NCBI GenBank assembly: GCA_002421985.1
Contig: DISF01000016.1
Coordinates: 16,699-77,675 of the forward strand
DNA length: 60,977 nt
Origin: Roseovarius sp. UBA6217
Lineage (GTDB): Bacteria > Pseudomonadota > Alphaproteobacteria > Rhodobacterales > Rhodobacteraceae
Direction: 5' to 3'
Of this stretch, positions 1 through 7,761 are shown piece after piece. The translations under genes were made by a program, and so were the position numbers. Each line of letters begins with the position of its first letter. Position 1 is the stretch's first letter. The notes under the pieces are model-generated. The model made no database searches and was not told the origin of the DNA. It was given only the letters and a program-made list of their open reading frames with translations.

Positions 1-467
1 CCTGCGCCATCGCAAATCGCCATCAGCGCATCCATATCCGCCAGGTGCCCGCGCATATGGCTCAGCATGAGCACATCCGCCTGATCCAGCTTGGCCGCCA
101 GATCGTCCAGATCAATCGTCAACGCCTCGGTGACACCCACAAAAACCGGCTGCGCCCCGACGCTGGCAATCGAACCCGGCACAGGGGCGAGCGTAAAGGC
201 ATTGGTCAGCACCCGATCCCCCGGCCCCACCCCCAGTGCGCGCAGCGCACATGCCAGAGCATAGCCGCCCGAGGTCACGGCAAGCGCATGGCGCGCGCCG
301 GTATAGTCGGCGAATTCGCGCTCCAGAAGCGCCACCTCGCCGGCCTCGCCGGGGCCAAGGTTGTAGCGATGCAGCCGCCCCGAGCGCAACACCTCCATCG
401 CCGCCGCGATTCCCTCTTCGGGGATCGGCTCCTGCTGCGTGAAACTGCCCTTGAACATCTCGGTCAT
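1..467 (-). CDS. DegT/DnrJ/EryC1/StrS-family aminotransferase, N-terminal part (runs off the window)
   Basis: The frame is open from an ATG at 467 to the window edge, giving about 155 residues. The start region (MTEMFKGSFTQQEPIP) followed by a segment with GRLHRYN and the pocket sequence TSGGYALACALRALGVGPGD is the usual N-terminal half of sugar or amino-acid aminotransferases of the DegT fold, which use PLP and a lysine located further downstream, outside this window. Such enzymes usually aminate keto-sugars for polysaccharide synthesis, but some act on other small molecules; the substrate cannot be told from this half. The next gene upstream on this strand (YjgR-like) ends at 535, so the two may be co-transcribed. 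Confidence 0.75.
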   Translation of the reverse strand, partial: MTEMFKGSFTQQEPIPEEGIAAAMEVLRSGRLHRYNLGPGEAGEVALLEREFADYTGARHALAVTSGGYALACALRALGVGPGDRVLTNAFTLAPVPGSIASVGAQPVFVGVTEALTIDLDDLAAKLDQADVLMLSHMRGHLADMDALMAICDGA

Positions 468-534
468 ACCCCCTGTTCTGGCGCGCGCGCCCGGTTGCGT
501 CAATGGGCACCGCGCCGCAGTCTTCACCGCGCCC

Positions 535-2073
535 TCACCGCCCCCGGAACAACCCGCCGAGCAACCCGCGCACAAGCCGCCGCCCGGTCGTGCCCTGCAA
601 CTCCTTGACCACCGCCGAGGCAATGGCACCGCCAAGGCTCTCGGTTGCCGCCCCGCGCCGCGTGCGCCCGGCCTGCGCGCTGCCCGAATAGCGGCGCGCG
701 GCGGTGAATTCGCGCGCGGCCTCCTGCTCTGCTGTGGCGCGGGCCTCGGCTTCCTCGGCCTCTTTCGCCGCCGCTTCGGCGCGCGCGGCGAGCATCTCGA
801 AGGCCGAGCGCCGGTCAATCGCCGCCTCGTATTTCCCCGCCACCGGCGAGGCTTTGATCACCGCATGGCGGGTGGCCTCGTCACAGGGGCCAAGCTGCGT
901 CGCGGGCGGGCGGATGAGCGTGCGCTCGACCACGCCGGGCACGCCCTTGCCCTCCAGAAGCGAGGTCACCGCCTCGCCGGTGCCGACATCGCGAATCGCC
1001 TCCATCGTGTCGAAACGCGGGTTGGGGCGGTAGGTCTCGGCCGCGCGTTTGAGCGCTCTTTGATCGCGCGCGGTAAAGGCGCGCAGCGCGTGCTGAAACC
1101 GGTTGCCAAGCTGGCCAAGGATATCCTCGGGCACGTCATCGGGGTTCTGGGTGATGAAATACACCCCCACCCCCTTGGAGCGGATAAGCCGCGCCACCTG
1201 CTCGACCTTGTCCACCAGCGCCTTTGGCGCATCGTCGAACAAAAGATGCGCCTCGTCGAAAAAGAACACCAGCCGGGGCTTGTCGGGGTTTCCCACCTCG
1301 GGCAACTCCTCGAAGAGCTCTGACAGAAGCCACAAGAGGAAGGTCGCGTAAAGCCGCGGCGACTGCACCAGCTTGTCGGCGGCAAGGATGTTGACATGGC
1401 CGCGCCCCTCGGGCGTCACGCGCATCAGATCGGCCAGATCGAGCGCCGGCTCGCCAAAGAAATGCGCGCCGCCCTGATTTTCCAGCACCAGAAGCGCGCG
1501 CTGGATCGCCCCTACCGAGGCGGCGGTGACATTGCCATAACGCAGCGACAGATCGCGCGCATTCTCGCCCACAAAGGTCAGCAGCGCCTGCAAATCCTTG
1601 AGATCGAGCAGCGGCAGCGCCTCTTCGTCGGCAACGCGAAAGACGATGTTGAGCACGCCTTCCTGCGCGTCCGAAAGCGCCATCAGCCGCGACAGCAAAA
1701 GCGGCCCCATCTCCGACACGGTGGTGCGCATCGGGTGGCCCTGCGCACCGAAAATATCCCAGAAGATCACCGGAAACGCATCATAGCGAAAACCGTCAAA
1801 GCCGATCCTTGCGGCGCGGGCGGTGAAGGCCTCGTGCGGTTTCTGGCCGGCATGGCCCGCGACCGCCATGCCCGACACATCGCCCTTGATATCGGACAGG
1901 ATCACCGGCACGCCCGCATCCGAGAACCCTTCGGCGAGGATTTGCAGCGTCACCGTCTTGCCGGTGCCCGTCGCCCCGGCAATCAGGCCATGCCGGTTAC
2001 CGTATTTCAGCAGCATCTCCTGCGGCGTGGCATAATCCGGCCCGCCGCCCCCGATGAAAATCGCCTCGCCCAC
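535..2073 (-). CDS. YjgR/DUF853-family HerA-like P-loop ATPase
   Basis: A 512-residue protein starting at a GTG, with a GGGGAG ribosome-binding site a few bases upstream. A Walker A motif (GATGTGKT) sits at about residues 33-40 and a Walker B motif (LVFFFDEAH) at about 268-275. Between them is a region typical of the DUF853/YjgR family, distant relatives of the HerA/FtsK translocases. The last 90 residues hold an Ala/Glu/Arg-rich coiled segment and a glycine-rich tail (LVRGLLGGLFRGR). Homologues are widespread but their function is not established; a DNA- or protein-translocating motor is inferred from the fold only. It is transcribed away from a small-RNA-bearing intergenic region. Confidence 0.88.
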   Translation of the reverse strand: MGEAIFIGGGGPDYATPQEMLLKYGNRHGLIAGATGTGKTVTLQILAEGFSDAGVPVILSDIKGDVSGMAVAGHAGQKPHEAFTARAARIGFDGFRYDAFPVIFWDIFGAQGHPMRTTVSEMGPLLLSRLMALSDAQEGVLNIVFRVADEEALPLLDLKDLQALLTFVGENARDLSLRYGNVTAASVGAIQRALLVLENQGGAHFFGEPALDLADLMRVTPEGRGHVNILAADKLVQSPRLYATFLLWLLSELFEELPEVGNPDKPRLVFFFDEAHLLFDDAPKALVDKVEQVARLIRSKGVGVYFITQNPDDVPEDILGQLGNRFQHALRAFTARDQRALKRAAETYRPNPRFDTMEAIRDVGTGEAVTSLLEGKGVPGVVERTLIRPPATQLGPCDEATRHAVIKASPVAGKYEAAIDRRSAFEMLAARAEAAAKEAEEAEARATAEQEAAREFTAARRYSGSAQAGRTRRGAATESLGGAIASAVVKELQGTTGRRLVRGLLGGLFRGR

Positions 2074-2129
2074 GCGGTCGCACTCCCCGTCCGGAAATCG
2101 TCACGGTGCGACCATACAAAATTAACGCT

Positions 2130-2230
2130 TTCGTGCCAGTCTGAATACATGCCCGGTGCCGAATGTCCTCTGGTCGCCGGGCACTTCCTCCCTGTCAGAC
2201 TGGCCGCGCCCAAGGGGTGCGGCCTTTTTT
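2130..2230 (+). ncRNA. Candidate small RNA 1 (three-stem structure ending in a strong terminator)
   Basis: No open frame explains this stretch, but it folds well on the plus strand. AGTCTGA (2138-2144) pairs exactly with TCAGACT (2195-2201); inside, GCCCGG (2151-2156) pairs with CCGGGC (2177-2182). The closing stem abuts a terminator hairpin (GGCCGC/GCGGCC, 2202-2224) followed by six T. The unpaired loops are CU-rich (TCCTCTGG and CTTCCTCCCTG), which is what anti-Shine-Dalgarno loops of trans-acting small RNAs look like. The 5' end is not defined; AT-rich sequence at 2112-2126 could be the -10 region. This is inference from structure; the RNA has no assigned family. Confidence 0.45.
2202..2230 (+). 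terminator. Rho-independent terminator of small RNA 1
   Basis: GGCCGC (2202-2207) pairs with GCGGCC (2219-2224), and inner CCC/GGG pairs extend the stem; TTTTTT follows at 2225-2230. On the plus strand no coding gene precedes it within the window, which is the main reason to suspect an RNA gene upstream. Confidence 0.8.
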
Positions 2231-2252
2231 GATCGTTTTCGCGCAAGATCTG

Positions 2253-2281
2253 TTGACGGATCGTCAGTTCTGGCCTAGCCT
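2253..2281 (+). promoter_or_regulatory. Sigma-70-type promoter for small RNA 2
   Basis: TTGACG (2253-2258) and TAGCCT (2276-2281) are separated by 17 bases, a near-consensus housekeeping promoter in a GC-rich alphaproteobacterium. A transcript starting near 2288 would meet a terminator after about 70 bases. Confidence 0.45.
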
Positions 2282-2287
2282 TCTGAC

Positions 2288-2358
2288 CAATACTAAGTCG
2301 GCCAGTCCGACGGGGAGACGACCGGAAAGAGGCCTTGTGGCCTCTTTCTTTAATTTTA
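2288..2358 (+). ncRNA. Candidate small RNA 2 (about 70 nt) or attenuator leader
   Basis: The stretch between the promoter at 2253-2281 and the terminator at 2326-2358 contains a small hairpin (GTCGG/CCGAC around 2298-2312), a purine-rich linker (GGGGAGACGA) and the terminator. It has no start codon followed by a plausible reading frame. It could be an independent small RNA or a terminated leader of the IalB gene 145 bases downstream; the separate promoter candidate just before IalB (2439-2467) favours an independent RNA. Confidence 0.4.
2326..2358 (+). terminator. Rho-independent terminator of small RNA 2
   Basis: A perfect nine-base stem AAAGAGGCC/GGCCTCTTT (2326-2334 with 2339-2347) with a TTGT loop is followed by a T-rich tail (CTTTAATTTT). 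Confidence 0.8.
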
Positions 2359-2438
2359 CAGGCCTTTTTATTCGGGAGCGGTGATCCGGGGCCCTGCATA
2401 GCAGCAGGTTCGGCTCTATGCCGCCGCGCGATTTCTCC

Positions 2439-2467
2439 CTGACAGTCTTGCAGCGGCGTGCTAGAGC
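2439..2467 (+). promoter_or_regulatory. Putative sigma-70 promoter of the IalB gene
   Basis: CTGACA (2439-2444) and TAGAGC (2462-2467) are 17 bases apart, about 37 bases before the chosen ATG at 2504. Confidence 0.4.
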
Positions 2468-2503
2468 CTCTTCGATGATTTCATGCAACTCCATGGGGAC
2501 GCC

Positions 2504-3112
2504 ATGACCAAGACCCTGCTCCATCTCTCTCTCGCCGCGATGCTCGCGCTCTCCACCGCTGCGGGCGCGCAAGAGGCCGCCACCGAAACCGGCACCGACA
2601 GCGCCGCCACAGCCCAGGACGCGTCCCCCGCAGCCGGGCTTGATACCGGGCGCGAGGTCTCGGCACAGCCCTATATCAAGGAAAAGCATGGCGACTGGTC
2701 GCTTCGCTGCTTTCCCAACGAGGCCGGCGATGACCCGTGCCAGATGTATCAGCTTCTGACCGAATCCCAGGGCAACCCGGTGGCCGAAGTCATGCTCTAC
2801 CGGCTCGAGGGCACCGGAAATGTCGTGGCCGGTGTGACCATCGCCGTGCCCCTTGGCACGCTCCTGACCGAAGAGATCAAGCTCTCGGTCGATGACGCCA
2901 AGGCCAAGAGCTACGCGTTTTCCTATTGCACGATGGGCGGCTGTTTCTCGCGGATCGGACTGACCGGGCCGGAAATCGAGGCCATGAAGAAGGGGGTCGA
3001 GGCAGTCATCGAGATCGTGCCAGCGCAGGCCCCCGACCAGGTGGTGCGTATCGGTGTCTCGCTCAAGGGCTTTACCGCCGCCTACGAGGCCGCCACGACC
3101 CTGAAAAACTGA
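2504..3112 (+). CDS. Invasion-associated locus B (IalB) family secreted protein
   Basis: A 202-residue protein. The ATG at 2504 is chosen over the in-frame one at 2483 because it gives a clean signal peptide (charged start, hydrophobic LSLAAMLALSTAAGA core, cleavage near residue 20) and follows a GGGGAC ribosome-binding site. After a Thr/Ala/Asp-rich linker comes the IalB domain: KHGDWSLRC, then a second cysteine in DDPCQMY, and a later pair in FSYCTMGGC. The four cysteines probably form two periplasmic disulphides. IalB was named in Bartonella; in free-living alphaproteobacteria the role is unknown and invasion should not be assumed. The gene converges with the KAS gene, leaving 22 bases between stops. 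Confidence 0.85.
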   Translation: MTKTLLHLSLAAMLALSTAAGAQEAATETGTDSAATAQDASPAAGLDTGREVSAQPYIKEKHGDWSLRCFPNEAGDDPCQMYQLLTESQGNPVAEVMLYRLEGTGNVVAGVTIAVPLGTLLTEEIKLSVDDAKAKSYAFSYCTMGGCFSRIGLTGPEIEAMKKGVEAVIEIVPAQAPDQVVRIGVSLKGFTAAYEAATTLKN

Positions 3113-3129
3113 GCCTTCCGCGCAACGTT

Positions 3130-3156
3130 GGCGTTCAGGCAAAGCGCCTGAGCGCC
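3130..3156. terminator. Hairpin between the convergent IalB and KAS genes
   Basis: GGCGTTCAGGC (3130-3140) pairs with GCCTGAGCGCC (3146-3156) around a five-base loop, with one G-T wobble. It includes the last codons of the KAS gene. There is no T tract, so if it ends transcription it does so as a bidirectional stem rather than a classical terminator. Confidence 0.35.
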
Positions 3157-4346
3157 AGAACCGCGTTCAGCCCGCCAAAGGCAAAGGCGTTCGAAAGCGC
3201 CACCTCGACACGGGCCTCTCGCGCCACGTTCGGCACCACGTCAAGCGCGCATTCCGGGTCCGGCTCTTCATAGCCGATGGTGGGCGCTATCACCCCGTCG
3301 CGCAGCGCCATGATGCAGGCCAGAAGCTCCACCGCGCCGGTCGCGCCGATCAGATGCGCATGCATCGACTTGGTCGATGAAATCATCAGCGTGTCGGCAT
3401 GATGCCCGAACACATCGGCCACCGCCGCGCATTCGGTCTTGTCATTGGCCGCGGTGCCGGTGCCATGGGCGTTGATATAGCCCACCTCGTCGTGGTTCAC
3501 CCTGGCATCGCGCAGTGCCCCGGCCATCGCCCGTGCTGCCCCCTGTTTCGAGGGCATGACGATATCGGCGGCGTCCGAGGTCATGGCAAAGCCCACCACC
3601 TCGGCCAAAATCTCCGCGCCGCGCCGCTTCGCGTGCTCCAGCTCCTCGAAGACGAAAATCGCCGCGCCCTCGCCCTGCACCATGCCGTTGCGATTGGCCG
3701 AGAACGGGCGACAGGCGTCGCGGCTCATCACGCGCAGCCCCTCCCACGCCTTGACGCCCCCGAAACACAGCATCGATTCCGACCCGCCGGTAACCATCGC
3801 GGGCGTGATCCCGCCATGCACCATCTGGAACGCCTGTGCCATCGCGTGATTGGACGACGCGCAGGCCGTCGAGACCGTGAATGTCGGCCCCTTGAGGTTG
3901 AACTCCATCGACAGGTGCGATGCGGCGGCGTTGTTCATCAGCTTCGGGACCACGAAGGGATGGACCCGGTTCTTGCCTTCCTCGTAGACCGAACGGTAAT
4001 TGTCGTCGAGCGTGGTCATGCCGCCGCCGGAATTCCCGAGGATCGCCCCCACCCGCGCCGCCAGCTCGCCCTTGAACTCCAGCCCCGACTGCGCGATCGC
4101 CTCGCGCGCGGCAATCAGCGTGAATTGCGTGAACCGGTCATAAAGCGCAAGTTGCTGGCGGTTGAACTGTGTCTCGGGGTCATAGCCCTTGACCTGCCCG
4201 CCGATGCGGATCGACAACCGCTCGACATCGCGGAACACCAGCTCGCCGATGCCGCAGCGCCCCTCGCGCATGGCCGCAAGCGTCGTGGGCACATCCGCCC
4301 CAAGCGCGTTGATCGTGCCCGCGCCGGTGATGACGACCCGCTTCAC
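3135..4346 (-). CDS. FabF-like beta-ketoacyl-ACP synthase in the lpxD-acp cassette
   Basis: A 403-residue condensing enzyme with the full Cys-His-His set: Cys162 in VSTACASSNHA, His294 in INAHGTGTAAN and His331 in STKSMHAHLIGATGA. It extends acyl-ACP by condensation with malonyl-ACP. Its start overlaps the stop of the preceding acyl carrier protein gene by four bases (ATGA), and that gene follows lpxD, so the three are one operon. The setting recalls the rhizobial acpXL-fabF cluster, where a dedicated ACP and condensing enzymes make an unusual fatty acid for lipid A. A similar special-acyl role here is inference; a housekeeping FabF is expected elsewhere in the genome. Confidence 0.88.
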   Translation of the reverse strand: MKRVVITGAGTINALGADVPTTLAAMREGRCGIGELVFRDVERLSIRIGGQVKGYDPETQFNRQQLALYDRFTQFTLIAAREAIAQSGLEFKGELAARVGAILGNSGGGMTTLDDNYRSVYEEGKNRVHPFVVPKLMNNAAASHLSMEFNLKGPTFTVSTACASSNHAMAQAFQMVHGGITPAMVTGGSESMLCFGGVKAWEGLRVMSRDACRPFSANRNGMVQGEGAAIFVFEELEHAKRRGAEILAEVVGFAMTSDAADIVMPSKQGAARAMAGALRDARVNHDEVGYINAHGTGTAANDKTECAAVADVFGHHADTLMISSTKSMHAHLIGATGAVELLACIMALRDGVIAPTIGYEEPDPECALDVVPNVAREARVEVALSNAFAFGGLNAVLALRRFA

Positions 4347-4615
4347 GCCTGCTCCGCGATCAGCCGCTCGATCCCCGCGATGATCGAGCGCACCGTGGAA
4401 ATGTCGAAATCGCTCTTTTCCGGCTCGTTGGCGTTGAACGGCACCGAGATGTCGAACGCCTCCTCGATGGCAAAGATGCTCTCGACCAACCCGAGACTGT
4501 CGATGCCCAGATCCTCCAGCGTGCTGTCAAGGGTGACATCTGCGGGTTCGAGCACCGCCTGTTCGGCGATGATCGCGATGACCCGGTCCTCGATAGTGCT
4601 CGTGGCATTGTTCAT
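4343..4615 (-). CDS. Acyl carrier protein (specialised, AcpXL-like setting)
   Basis: A 90-residue ACP. The ATG at 4615 (MNNATST) is preferred; the frame extends upstream but that part is basic and overlaps the end of lpxD. Ser40 in LEDLGIDSLGL is the attachment site for 4'-phosphopantetheine. The segment after it (FAIEEAFDISVPFNANEP) is longer than in housekeeping AcpP and carries extra residues before the last helix, as in AcpXL-type carriers. It lies between lpxD (stop 37 bases upstream) and the KAS gene (four-base overlap), so it most likely delivers the acyl chain made by that KAS to LpxD or a related acyltransferase. This partnership is inferred from position. Confidence 0.85.
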   Translation of the reverse strand: MNNATSTIEDRVIAIIAEQAVLEPADVTLDSTLEDLGIDSLGLVESIFAIEEAFDISVPFNANEPEKSDFDISTVRSIIAGIERLIAEQA

Positions 4616-4652
4616 GGCGGTGTCTTTCCGTTTGCGCCCCTTCGGGACAATC

Positions 4653-5744
4653 TCAGCCCTTTTGCGACAGGTCTGTAACGGTTTTCTTAAGACCTGCGAC
4701 ATCATCGAACAATCTTTTCAGACGGCGAAAGCCCTTGAACACCTCGACGGTGGTTTCCATCTTCATCGCCGGATAGCCCAGCATCATCCGCCCGGCGGGG
4801 ATGTTCGACAGCACGATGGTGCCGCCGCCGGTGATGACATTGTCGCCGATGAAGATATTGTCGCTGACGCCGGTCTTGCCCGCCAGCACCACGTTGTTGC
4901 CGATCCGCGTCGATCCGGCGATCCCCACCAATCCGCACAGAAGACAATCGCGCCCGATGATGACATTGTGGCCGATCATCACCAGGTTGTCGATCTTGGT
5001 GCCGCGTCCCACCACCGTGTCGCGGATGGTGCCGCGGTCGATGGTGCAATTGGCGCCAAGCTCGACATCGTCGCCGATACTGACCCCGCCCAGCGAATGG
5101 ATGCGCGTCCAGGCCTGCGCCTGCGCGCCCCCGATATCGCCCAGCGTGGCGCGGCCCTGCTCCACCGCCGAGGTCTCGGGGGTGACATAGGAAAACCCGT
5201 CGCCGCCCACCACCGCGCCCGGTTGCGCGATGAATCGCGCACCGATCCGCGCCCGCGCGCCGATGCGCACGCCCTCGCGCAGGAACGCGCCCTCGCCAAG
5301 CACCGCATCGGCCCCGACAAAGGCCTGCGGCCCGATCACAGACCCCGCGCCGATCTGCGCGCCTCGACAGATCACCGCAAGCGGCCCCACCGCCACATCA
5401 GGCGCAAGCCGGGCCTCGGGGTCGATCACCGCCGAGCGGTGAATGCCCCCGCCCCAGCCCTGGCCGGGATCAAGCAGCCGGGTCAGCCCCGACATCACAT
5501 AGCGCGGGCGCGGGGCGACGATGGCGGCCTCAAGCCCCATCGCCTGCCAGTCGGCCCCGTCCCAGACCACCGCCGCGCGCGCGCGGCCCTTGCCAAGCCC
5601 CTCGGCGTATTCGGGCTTCATCGCCAGCGCGAGATCGCCGGGCCCGGCATCGCCGGGCTCGGCCACGCCCTCAACCGTGATTCCCGTTGCCCCGAAGGCC
5701 CGCGCCCCGATGGCGCGGGCCACCTCTTCGATCGTGTAGGACAT
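4653..5744 (-). CDS. lpxD: UDP-3-O-acylglucosamine N-acyltransferase LpxD
   Basis: A 363-residue left-handed beta-helix acyltransferase of lipid A synthesis. The N-terminal uridine-binding domain spans about residues 1-100; hexapeptide repeats follow (IGAGSVIG, IGDDVELG, IGHNVIIG). The catalytic histidine is His259 in MIGHNV. It adds the second hydroxyacyl chain to UDP-3-O-acyl-glucosamine from acyl-ACP. The protein is about 20 residues longer than the Escherichia coli enzyme because of an insertion around residues 187-219 (TPETSAVEQGRATLG). It is the first gene of a lpxD-acp-KAS operon and is absent from its usual place between skp and fabZ in the bamA cluster at 27.1 kb. Confidence 0.93.
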   Translation of the reverse strand: MSYTIEEVARAIGARAFGATGITVEGVAEPGDAGPGDLALAMKPEYAEGLGKGRARAAVVWDGADWQAMGLEAAIVAPRPRYVMSGLTRLLDPGQGWGGGIHRSAVIDPEARLAPDVAVGPLAVICRGAQIGAGSVIGPQAFVGADAVLGEGAFLREGVRIGARARIGARFIAQPGAVVGGDGFSYVTPETSAVEQGRATLGDIGGAQAQAWTRIHSLGGVSIGDDVELGANCTIDRGTIRDTVVGRGTKIDNLVMIGHNVIIGRDCLLCGLVGIAGSTRIGNNVVLAGKTGVSDNIFIGDNVITGGGTIVLSNIPAGRMMLGYPAMKMETTVEVFKGFRRLKRLFDDVAGLKKTVTDLSQKG

Positions 5745-5774
5745 GCGCCACCACCTCTTGTGTCAAAGAGGGTT

Positions 5775-7448
5775 TTAGCTCTGAAGCGCGTGCAGCGAAA
5801 CCCCTGTCTGTTGCAGTGCCCGCCAAATCATCGCATCGCGCCCGTAGACATCATCACGATACTGCGCCCGCCCGCCCGCGCGGGTGATCGCGGTGCGATA
5901 GATCAGGTGAATGGGGACATGCTGCTCAAGGTCGATCCGGGTTTCGCGTCCGCTGTCGAGCGCCGCGTGAAAGCGCCCCTCGGGATCGCTCTCCTGCGCG
6001 GCCAAGAGCGCGTAGGCAAACTCGAACGGCTCCGCGAGGCGGATGCAGCCGGAGCTGAAATCGCGTTTTTCCCTGTCAAAGAGGTGCTTTTGCGGCGTGT
6101 CATGCAGGTAGATGTTGTATTTGTTGGGGAACATGAACTTGACCAGCCCCAAAGCATTGCTGTTGGATGGCGGCTGTTTGATCGCAAAGGGAAAAGTGCG
6201 CCCGGTATAGGCGTTGAAGTTGATCGCACTCCGGCTCAGCTCGCGCCCGCTCGCGTCATAGATCCGCAGATAGGAGGCCGCGTTGGGATTGCTCTGAAGC
6301 TTGGGCAGATAATCGCGCGCGACAATCGAGCGCGGCACATGCCATGTCGGGTTGACGATCATGTGCTTCATCTCGTCAGAGAATTCCGGGCTGCGCCAAT
6401 CGCCGACATTCTTGCCGATGATGGCCCGCGTCTCGAAGGTGATGCGGTCGTCATCGACGATCCGGGCGCTGAAATCGGTGAGGTTGACAAGGATGTGGCG
6501 CGCGCCGCGCACCGCTGGCAGCCAGCGTTCGCGCTCCATCGCCACGATCACCGATTGCAGCCGCGTCTCGGGCGAGACATTAAGCGCGGCGAGGGTCGAG
6601 GCACCGGCGATGCCGTCGGTTTCCAGCCCGTGATCGGCCTGAAAGGCCTGCACGGCCGCCTGGATCGACTCGTCAAAGCGCGCCGTCGCGCTCCGCGCGA
6701 GATAGCCCTGCGCCACAAGCCGGTCGCGCAGCGCCACCACGGCCGCGCCGGAACTGCCCGGTTCGAGCTTGCCCGCGCGCACCTCCGCGCCCCAGCCCCC
6801 CTCGGAGATCAGCCGTTCCAGCCGAATACGCTCCTTCATCAGGCGACGGTATTCGTTGGTTTGCGGCGGCAGCGCGCGCAGCACCGCGCGCGGATCTCCC
6901 TGCATCAACTCGGCCAGCAGATCGCCCGCCTCGCGACGCGGCACGCTGCGCTTGATCTCGTCAACCACGCGGCCCGGCACCAGCACGCCCGATTGCACGT
7001 CGCGCGCATAGTCGAGATAGGCGCGGCTCAGCGCCACCTCGACCTCGCCCAACTCGCGCGCAGAGCGGATATCGGCCATCCGCGCCAGAAGCCCGGCACG
7101 ATCATATCGCGCGGCGGGCAGCCCGTGCAGGCTCGCATCATCGAGCGCGCGCAAGAGCGCCGATCGCCGCGCGCGGTGCACGGCCTCCTCACCGGTCCAG
7201 ACTGCGCGATACCCGGTATCTCGGTAGAATGCCGCAAGGTCGCGATCCGCGCCCGCCGCCTCGGCCACGGCCTGCCGAAACGCCGCGTCGCGGGCCGCGT
7301 CGATGGCGTCAGACATCGCCCCGGCCATCGCGGCGGGAATCACCGTTGCCACGGGCACCTGCACCGCCTCTGCCCGCGCGGCAGAGGCACCCGACACCCC
7401 CGCGACGCACAAGATCAAACCCAAACCGAGTGACAAGCGCCGTGCCAT
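5775..7448 (-). CDS. Periplasmic L,D-transpeptidase (LdtD/YcbB type)
   Basis: A 557-residue secreted enzyme. A signal peptide covers about residues 1-27 (RLSLGLGLILCVAGVSGASA). A central peptidoglycan-binding domain lies around residues 240-310 (GSSGAAVVALRDRL, QAFQADHGLETDGIAG). The YkuD catalytic domain follows, with YNIYLHDTP and SSGCIRL; Cys468 is the nucleophile. It forms 3-3 cross-links between peptidoglycan stems or attaches proteins to the wall. It is transcribed divergently from a MepK-like peptidase, the same functional pair that is adjacent as ycbB-ycbK in Escherichia coli. Confidence 0.92.
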   Translation of the reverse strand: MARRLSLGLGLILCVAGVSGASAARAEAVQVPVATVIPAAMAGAMSDAIDAARDAAFRQAVAEAAGADRDLAAFYRDTGYRAVWTGEEAVHRARRSALLRALDDASLHGLPAARYDRAGLLARMADIRSARELGEVEVALSRAYLDYARDVQSGVLVPGRVVDEIKRSVPRREAGDLLAELMQGDPRAVLRALPPQTNEYRRLMKERIRLERLISEGGWGAEVRAGKLEPGSSGAAVVALRDRLVAQGYLARSATARFDESIQAAVQAFQADHGLETDGIAGASTLAALNVSPETRLQSVIVAMERERWLPAVRGARHILVNLTDFSARIVDDDRITFETRAIIGKNVGDWRSPEFSDEMKHMIVNPTWHVPRSIVARDYLPKLQSNPNAASYLRIYDASGRELSRSAINFNAYTGRTFPFAIKQPPSNSNALGLVKFMFPNKYNIYLHDTPQKHLFDREKRDFSSGCIRLAEPFEFAYALLAAQESDPEGRFHAALDSGRETRIDLEQHVPIHLIYRTAITRAGGRAQYRDDVYGRDAMIWRALQQTGVSLHALQS

Positions 7449-7761
7449 GATCCCCCCTCGTTCAAATAAAACACCTTTGGTTAAACTATCTTTTCAGGTG
7501 AATCTCAATTTCTTCCTAACAATTTCATGCAACATTCGGGAACATGCGCGTGAGCCAGGCAACAGCAGAGCACCCAAGTCGCATTTTCGTCACGTTGCGG
7601 CGAAGATGCGCGGGATTTCGCCGATATGACTTGCGCCGCGCGCAAACCGGAAAATCGGGGCTTGGTTGGCGATTCTCGTTATGCAATACAGGCCGGGCAT
7701 CTGGGGATGACAACAACGGTCGCGCAAAGCGGCCCGACATCAGGCGACGGGACAGACGCTC
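7449..7761. other. AT-richer divergent intergenic region with a stem-loop
   Basis: This 313-base stretch separates the divergent L,D-transpeptidase and MepK-like genes and is clearly richer in A and T near the transpeptidase start, as expected for promoters. CGCATTTTCG (7580-7589) and CGAAGATGCG (7601-7610) form a ten-base stem with one wobble. CACCT (7472-7476) and AGGTG (7496-7500) make an inverted repeat that could be an operator. I see no gene in it. Confidence 0.4.

Noticed and set aside
3399..7433. A 4-kb open frame on the plus strand opposite the KAS, ACP, lpxD and L,D-transpeptidase genes
   Set aside because: It crosses four well-supported genes on the other strand and its translation is Arg/His/Pro-rich with no domain; long antisense open frames are a by-product of high GC.
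7472..7500. CACCT/AGGTG inverted repeat before the L,D-transpeptidase gene as an operator
   Set aside because: Only five bases per arm with a 19-base spacer; too weak to list as a site on its own.
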